Origin: Variovorax paradoxus
GTDB taxonomy: Bacteria; Pseudomonadota; Gammaproteobacteria; Burkholderiales; Burkholderiaceae_C
Length of the DNA: 64,000 bases
Direction of reading: 5' to 3'
Assembly (NCBI RefSeq): GCF_022009635.1
Contig: NZ_CP091716.1
Span: forward strand, 5,539,501 to 5,603,500
In this document: one piece after another, positions 59,796 to 64,000 of the stretch
How positions within the stretch are numbered: position 1 is the stretch's first letter
Layout of the letters: each line of letters opens with the position of its first letter
Translations under genes and position numbers: made by a program
Notes under the pieces: model-generated
The model's database searches: none
Seen by the model: only the letters and a program-made list of their open reading frames with translations
What the model was told of the DNA's origin: nothing

Positions 59796-60806
59796 TCAGC
59801 GCGGCGCGTCGCCTTTGCGATATTCGGCGGTCAGTTCGTCGAGCTTCTGCTTCAGCGCCGGGTCGAGCTTGTATTCGGCGGCCGCCAGCGTCGCATCGAG
59901 CTGGTCGGGCCGGCTCGCACCGAGCAGCGGCGCGGTGATCAGCGGATTCGCCATCACCCATGCCACCGCCAGCGTGGCCAGCGGCACGCCGGCTTCGTCC
60001 GCCAGCTTGTGCAATTGCGTCACGGTGTTGAAGCTGCGCTCGTTCCAGTAGCGGTCCTGGTACATGTTGCCCGCGGTGCCGAGCGTGAAGCGGGTGTTGT
60101 CCTCGGGCTTGGCGCCGGCCTTGTACTTGCCGGTGAGCAGGCCGCCGGCCAGCGGGTTGTAGGGGATCACGCCCAGGCCTTCTTCGCCCGCCAGCGGCAG
60201 CAGCTCGCGTTCGATCTCGCGGAACAGCAGGCTGTAGCGCGGCTGCACCGACACATAGCGCGTGAGCTTGTGCAGCTCGGCCTTGCCCAGCGCGCGGGCC
60301 AGGCGGTAGGCCAGGAAGTTAGACACGCCCACGTAGCGCGCGCGGCCCGACTTCACGATGACGTCGAGCGCCTCCAGGCTTTCTTCCAGCGGCGTCTCGC
60401 GGTCGTCGCTGTGCAGCTGGTACAGGTCGACGTGATCGGTCTGCAGCCGCTTGAGCGAGGCGTCGATGGCGTCCAGCAGGTGCTTGCGCGACGCGCCCTG
60501 GTCCCAGCTGTTGGGGCCGACCTTGCCGACCGCCTTGGTCGCGACGACGAAACGGCGGCGGCCCACGGGGCCCTGCTTCTGCAGCCAGCGACCGATGATT
60601 TCTTCGGTGCGGCCGGTGGTCTCGACAGTGCCGCCGAGCGGATACACGTCGGCGGTGTCGAGAAAGTTGATGCCGCCTTCGGCCGCCTTGTCGAGGATCT
60701 GGTGCGACACGGTCTCGTCGGTCTGCAGGCCGAAGGTCATGGTGCCGAGGGCGAGGCGGGACACGGTCAGGCCCGTGCGGCCGAGTCGCGTGGTAGGAAT
60801 GCTCAT
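59796..60806 (-). CDS. Aldo/keto reductase
   Basis: A 336-residue NADPH-dependent oxidoreductase of the aldo/keto reductase superfamily (AKR11/12-like, close to YghZ/Tas types). Catalytic residues are visible: Asp and Tyr in GGINFLDTADVYPLGG, Lys in RFVVATKAVGKVG, and His in HVDLYQLHSDDRETPLEE. The cofactor-binding end includes ITAPLLGASRPDQLDATL. The ATG at 60806 has AGGAGCC upstream and gives the standard length. It would reduce aldehydes or ketones; the substrate is unknown. It is single, with the beta-propeller-cupredoxin gene 85 bp upstream on the same strand. Confidence 0.93.
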   Translation of the reverse strand: MSIPTTRLGRTGLTVSRLALGTMTFGLQTDETVSHQILDKAAEGGINFLDTADVYPLGGTVETTGRTEEIIGRWLQKQGPVGRRRFVVATKAVGKVGPNSWDQGASRKHLLDAIDASLKRLQTDHVDLYQLHSDDRETPLEESLEALDVIVKSGRARYVGVSNFLAYRLARALGKAELHKLTRYVSVQPRYSLLFREIERELLPLAGEEGLGVIPYNPLAGGLLTGKYKAGAKPEDNTRFTLGTAGNMYQDRYWNERSFNTVTQLHKLADEAGVPLATLAVAWVMANPLITAPLLGASRPDQLDATLAAAEYKLDPALKQKLDELTAEYRKGDAPR

Positions 60807-60891
60807 GGGGGTTGGCTCCTGTGATGCGAAAGGGCCGTGCACATGCGCGGCCCGCGCGAGCATCATAGGCACCGCGTCGCCCACGCGCAGA

Positions 60892-62139
60892 TCAAGGCGC
60901 AATAACCGTCACGCGTGCCGTCATGTAGGGGTGGACCGAGCAGACGTAGTCGTAAGTGCCTGGCTTGTCGAAGGTGCGCGCGAAGCTCTTGCCGGGCAGC
61001 AACAGATCGATGCCGGCGCCTCCGTCCTTGAAGACCAGGCCGTGCGGCGCGCCGTCGTCGTTCTGCCAGTTCACGCGCTGGCCGGCCTTGACGGTGATCT
61101 GCGCGGGCTCGAAGGCGAAGTTGCGGATGGTCACGTGGCTGGAGCCGCCCACGTGTTCGGCGCCGGTGGTGGCAGCGACGCGCTGCACGGCGATCTTGCG
61201 CGGCGCGTTGCCGACCGCCACCGTATGCATCGCGCCGCCGGCCAGGTCGACCACGCTCACGTCGTTGGAGCCCTCGTTGCTCACCCACAGCTTCCTGCCG
61301 TCGGCCGACAGGTCGAGCCAGTGCGGCTGCTTGCCCACGCCGATGCTGCGCACCGAGGTGCGCGCGGCCGGGTCGAACAGCATGACCTCGCCCGGCCCCG
61401 GCACCACCACCACGCCGCTGGCCATGCCCGCGAAATGCTGCGCGATGTGCGGCGACACGCCCGTGGGCACCGGCGCGCCCCACTGGTTGGTGGTCGCGTC
61501 GAGCACCTGCACCGCGGGCACGCCGGCCAGCGTGAGGTAGAGCGCCTTGCCGTCGGGGTCGAACTCCAGGTCGCGCGGCGGCTTGTCCAGCGGGATCTGC
61601 GTGACCACGGCGCGCGTCGCCATGTCGATGACCACCACCGCGAAGTGCCCCGGCTCCTGCGAGGCCACGTAGGCTTGGCGGCCGTCGGGGCGGATGGCGA
61701 TGGTGTGCGGCTTGGGCACCGGCACGGTGGCGCTCACGCCATGCGCCGAGGTGTCGACGAAGGCCACGCGGTCGTCGCCATTCACAGCCACCAGCAGCCA
61801 CTTGCCGTCGGCGGTCATGGCCAGGCCTTGCGGGCCCTTGCCGACGTCGATGGCGCGCGTGACCCGGTCGCTCGTGGCGTCGATCTCGCTCACGGCCGAG
61901 GCGCTGGAGCCGCTCACGAACACGCTGCGCCCGTCGGGCGTGAGAACGATGCCGTCGGGCCCCGCCGCCACGGGCAGCGTGGCCACCACGCGCTCGGAGG
62001 CGGTGTCGATCACGCTGACCGTGCTGTCCTTGAAATTGCCGACATAGGCCTTGGGACCGGCGGCGAGCGCGGGGCCGGCCGAGGCTGCCAGAGCCGCAAG
62101 GACGACGAGGATGCGTGCGAAGCGCGGTATGACGATCAT
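60892..62139 (-). CDS. Secreted YVTN beta-propeller-cupredoxin fusion
   Basis: A 415-residue exported fusion. A signal peptide (ARILVVLAALAASAGPALA) leads to a seven-bladed YVTN-type propeller (about 28-315), with blades such as AYVGNFKDSTVSVIDTASERV in two parts, VLTPDGRSVFVSGSSASAVSEID in parts and KLWVSNEGSNDVSVVDLAGG. The last 90 residues are a plastocyanin-like cupredoxin with a full type-1 copper set: His366 (DGAPHGLVF), Cys400, His403 and Met406 in YVCSVHPYM. It probably carries electrons or copper in the periplasm. The ATG at 62139 has AGGAGG upstream. Its promoter (62205-62230) matches that of the divergent ECF sigma gene. Confidence 0.88.
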   Translation of the reverse strand: MIVIPRFARILVVLAALAASAGPALAAGPKAYVGNFKDSTVSVIDTASERVVATLPVAAGPDGIVLTPDGRSVFVSGSSASAVSEIDATSDRVTRAIDVGKGPQGLAMTADGKWLLVAVNGDDRVAFVDTSAHGVSATVPVPKPHTIAIRPDGRQAYVASQEPGHFAVVVIDMATRAVVTQIPLDKPPRDLEFDPDGKALYLTLAGVPAVQVLDATTNQWGAPVPTGVSPHIAQHFAGMASGVVVVPGPGEVMLFDPAARTSVRSIGVGKQPHWLDLSADGRKLWVSNEGSNDVSVVDLAGGAMHTVAVGNAPRKIAVQRVAATTGAEHVGGSSHVTIRNFAFEPAQITVKAGQRVNWQNDDGAPHGLVFKDGGAGIDLLLPGKSFARTFDKPGTYDYVCSVHPYMTARVTVIAP

Positions 62140-62204
62140 GGTGAGAACCTCCTGGGCAAGAAGCGGCAAGAAATGAAAACGGGCAGAGAATCCGCAAGGG
62201 GCAT

Positions 62205-62230
62205 GACGCATGGCATGCCCCGCTTATTCC
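62205..62230 (-). promoter_or_regulatory. ECF-type promoter of the propeller-cupredoxin gene
   Basis: On the minus strand GGAAT (62226-62230) and CGTC (62205-62208) are separated by 17 bp, within the longer matches GCTGGAATAA and CGTCATGC. The element lies about 66 bp upstream of the start codon and has the same sequence and spacing as the divergent sigma-gene promoter. Confidence 0.6.
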
Positions 62231-62251
62231 AGCCCTGACGCAAAAAAAGCT

Positions 62252-62277
62252 GGAATAAAGCGCCGGGCTGCCACGTC
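62252..62277 (+). promoter_or_regulatory. ECF-type promoter of the sigma/anti-sigma operon
   Basis: GGAAT (62252-62256), 17-bp spacer, CGTC (62274-62277), within GCTGGAATAA and CGTCATGC. The start of transcription would fall near 62284, just before the AAGGAG at 62288 and the TTG start at 62297. This supports autoregulation by the ECF sigma factor. Confidence 0.6.
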
Positions 62278-62296
62278 ATGCAGGAAGAAGGAGCCC

Positions 62297-62872
62297 TTGA
62301 GCCTGTCGACCGACCGCACACGCCAGTTCGAAGCCGCCGCGCTGCCGCATCTCGATGCGGCATGGAATCTCGCGCGCTGGCTGCTGCGCGACGACCAGCT
62401 GGCCGACGACGCGGTGCAGGAGGCGTACCTGCGCGCGTTCCGGTTCTTCGACGGCTTGCGCGGCGAGAGCGCGCGGCCGTGGCTGCTGGGCATCGTGCGC
62501 AACGCCTGCTACGACTGGATGCGGCAGAACCGGCAATTGGCCGACCAGGTGGAGTTCGACGAGCTGCGCGACAGCGAGGCGGCCTCGGCGCCCTCCTCGC
62601 CCGAGGCGGGCGATCCGGCGCGGCAATGGGAGCGGCGGGTGCAGGGCGAGCGCGTCAATGCCGCCATCGACGCGCTGCCGCCGGTGTACCGCGAAGTGAT
62701 CGTGCTGCGGGAGCTGGAAGAGATGCGCTACGAGGACATCGCGCGCATCGCGGGCGTGCCGCTGGGCACCGTCATGTCGCGGCTGTCGCGCGCGCGGGCG
62801 ATGCTGCGCGAGAGCCTGCGCGACGAACGTCCCGGCGAAACGGGAGGAAGGGCACAGCATGTCAATGTCTGA
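62297..62872 (+). CDS. ECF-subfamily RNA polymerase sigma factor
   Basis: A 191-residue sigma-70 factor of the ECF type, with region 2 (DDQLADDAVQEAYLRAFRF, then ARPWLLGIVRNACYDWMR) and region 4 (LPPVYREVIVLRELEEMRYED, IARIAGVPLGTVMSRLSRAR) separated by an acidic linker. The TTG at 62297 is preferred: AAGGAG precedes it by 3 bases and the predicted promoter lies just upstream, whereas the ATG at 62210 would lie before the promoter. Its gene overlaps the anti-sigma gene by 14 bp. The same promoter sequence is found in front of the divergent cupredoxin gene, its likely target. Confidence 0.9.
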   Translation: MSLSTDRTRQFEAAALPHLDAAWNLARWLLRDDQLADDAVQEAYLRAFRFFDGLRGESARPWLLGIVRNACYDWMRQNRQLADQVEFDELRDSEAASAPSSPEAGDPARQWERRVQGERVNAAIDALPPVYREVIVLRELEEMRYEDIARIAGVPLGTVMSRLSRARAMLRESLRDERPGETGGRAQHVNV

Positions 62873-63545
62873 CGAAGAACTGGGAACACTGATACGGCGC
62901 CATGCCGCGCGGCACTCGCCGCCCGAAGGGCTGGCGGAGCGCATCGGGCGCGCGGTGCGTGCCGAGGCAGTGGTCGTGCCCGCGCCTGCCCCGGTGCCTC
63001 GGAGGCGCGGCGTGTGGCAGGGGCTGGCATGGTTCGGAACCGGCGCGGCGACGGCCTGGGGCCTGGCGCTGGTGCTGCTGGCAACGCCGGTGCCGCCCGT
63101 GGATGCGCTTGCCGAAGGCGTCACCGCGAACCATGTGCGCTCGCTGATGGCCTCGCACCTGGCCGACGTGGCGTCGTCCGACCAGCACACGGTGAAGCCG
63201 TGGTTCGCCGGCAAGCTGGACTTTTCGCCGCCGGTGGTCGACCTGGCCGCGGAGGGTTTTCCGCTGACGGGCGGGCGGCTCGACTACCTGGATGGCCGCA
63301 CGGTGGCGGCGCTGGTCTACCGCTCGGGGCCGCATGTCATCAACCTGTTCGTCTGGCCGGCCGCTTCGGACGCCAGCGTGCAGGCTGCGCCGGTGCTGTC
63401 GACGCGCCAGGGCTACCAGCTGGTGCATTGGACCCAGGGCGGCATGCAGGCCTGGGCGGTGTCGGACCTCAATGCGGCCGAGCTGCGGAACTTTGCGGGG
63501 CTGCTGCGCGAGCGCACCGCGTCTCCACCGCCGCCCGCCAGGTAG
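62859..63545 (+). CDS. Membrane anti-sigma factor
   Basis: A 228-residue protein overlapping the sigma gene by 14 bp and preceded by GGGAGGAAG. The N-terminal 40 residues are charged and helical (DEELGTLIRRHAARHSPPEGLAERI), suitable for sigma binding. One transmembrane helix follows (LAWFGTGAATAWGLALVLLA). The periplasmic part has the conserved HTVKPWFAGKLDFSPPVVDL, GFPLTGGRLDYLDGRTVAAL and VINLFVWP segments seen in many anti-sigma factors of this class. No zinc-binding His-x3-Cys-x2-Cys motif is present. It should hold the sigma factor inactive until a periplasmic signal, perhaps redox or copper-related given the neighbour, is sensed. Confidence 0.87.
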   Translation: MSMSDEELGTLIRRHAARHSPPEGLAERIGRAVRAEAVVVPAPAPVPRRRGVWQGLAWFGTGAATAWGLALVLLATPVPPVDALAEGVTANHVRSLMASHLADVASSDQHTVKPWFAGKLDFSPPVVDLAAEGFPLTGGRLDYLDGRTVAALVYRSGPHVINLFVWPAASDASVQAAPVLSTRQGYQLVHWTQGGMQAWAVSDLNAAELRNFAGLLRERTASPPPPAR

Positions 63546-63572
63546 CGGACCGCAGCGGCAGCAACAAGCAAC

Positions 63573-64000
63573 TCAGCAGGCGATGGCCGTCGCCTGCTGC
63601 CGCGCATCGGCGCGGGCGCTTGCAATCGCCCAGCCGAACACGCCCATGCCCGCCAGCGCGAGCAGCGCGCCGACCCAGCCGGTCGAGGTCCAGCCCAGGC
63701 CGGCCGCGATGGCCACGCCGCCGAGCCATGCGCCGAGCGCATTGGCCATGTTGAAGGCCGAGTGGTTGAGCGCGGCCGCCAGCGTCTGCGCGTCGCCGGC
63801 CACGTCCATCAGGCGGATCTGCAGCGCCGGGCCGATGGCCACGGTGGTGCCGATGAGGAACACGTTGATCGACGCGGTCACCATGTTGTGGGCCGCGAAG
63901 GTGAACATCGCGAGCACCAGCGCCGCGTAGACCAGCAGGCCGCCGATGGTGCGCATGAGCGACTTGTCGGCCAGCCGCGAGCCCACGAGGTTGCCCATGA
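63573..64000 (-). CDS. MFS transporter, C-terminal fragment
   Basis: The visible 142 or so C-terminal residues of a major facilitator protein; the N-terminal part lies beyond the right edge. Four to five hydrophobic helices are visible, with GNLVGSRLADKSLMRTIGG (loop 8-9-like) and LNHSAFNMANALGAWLGGVAIAAGLGW in two parts, which matches the AraJ/YdhP-like group of drug or sugar exporters. The stop is at 63573, 27 bp from the anti-sigma stop, so the two genes are convergent. The start cannot be located. Confidence 0.82.
   Translation of the reverse strand, partial: MGNLVGSRLADKSLMRTIGGLLVYAALVLAMFTFAAHNMVTASINVFLIGTTVAIGPALQIRLMDVAGDAQTLAAALNHSAFNMANALGAWLGGVAIAAGLGWTSTGWVGALLALAGMGVFGWAIASARADARQQATAIAC

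Noticed and set aside
62210..62296. The ATG at 62210 as the start of the ECF sigma factor
   Set aside because: It would place the start codon upstream of the predicted promoter; the TTG at 62297 has a good Shine-Dalgarno sequence and gives normal length.

Overview
The window is very GC-rich (roughly two thirds G+C by eye), densely packed and full of 4-bp ATGA/GTGA/TTGA gene overlaps. The gene content points to the order Burkholderiales, probably family Comamonadaceae and possibly a Variovorax-like soil bacterium: a Bug-type solute receptor, several IclR regulators, C2-sulfonate catabolism, REP-like hairpin pairs and many two-component systems. No rRNA, tRNA, CRISPR array, insertion sequence or replication origin was seen. 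The genus is an inference.

Region by region. 1-6.1 kb: tail of an RND pump, an Lrp-type regulator, a membrane protein, a QseB/QseC-like two-component system, a lipoprotein of the beta-lactamase fold that seems to lack its catalytic serine, and an SMP-30-type lactonase. 6.1-25.6 kb: a sulfonate locus. It holds soeABC (sulfite dehydrogenase), a LysR regulator, ackA-xsc, an IclR regulator with a CobS/CobT-like AAA+/VWA pair, then a second IclR regulator, a Bug receptor, sauS-like and sauT-like genes and a TauE/SafE exporter. Read together: sulfoacetate is taken up, activated to sulfoacetyl-CoA (SauT), reduced to sulfoacetaldehyde (SauS), desulfonated by Xsc to acetyl phosphate and sulfite, acetyl phosphate yields ATP through AckA, and sulfite is oxidised by SoeABC or exported. 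25.6-32.2 kb: DUF2252 protein, small secreted protein, a third IclR regulator divergent from a GMC oxidoreductase and an MHS-family permease, a LuxR-type regulator and a DUF1059 protein. 32.4-42.4 kb: a glycine-rich autotransporter, an alpha/beta hydrolase, a coupled cfa-like/DUF1295/DUF6134 operon, an MHYT-GGDEF-EAL protein and a methyltransferase.

42.4-46.2 kb is an accessory island with clearly lower GC (about half by eye). It contains a two-gene TIR operon (wHTH-TIR protein plus an acidic-linker partner) with palindromes in its promoter and a good terminator, a DUF2971 protein and a small orphan gene. The TIR pair is the best candidate here for an undescribed system, plausibly anti-phage defence.

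46.2-64 kb returns to core-like content: a NarL-type two-component system, a DUF4272 protein, an MFS transporter, a DedA-rhodanese fusion, a five-gene tripartite RND efflux operon ending in its own two-component system, an aldo/keto reductase, a beta-propeller-cupredoxin fusion divergent from an ECF sigma/anti-sigma pair (both with matching ECF-type promoters), and a truncated MFS gene at the right edge.
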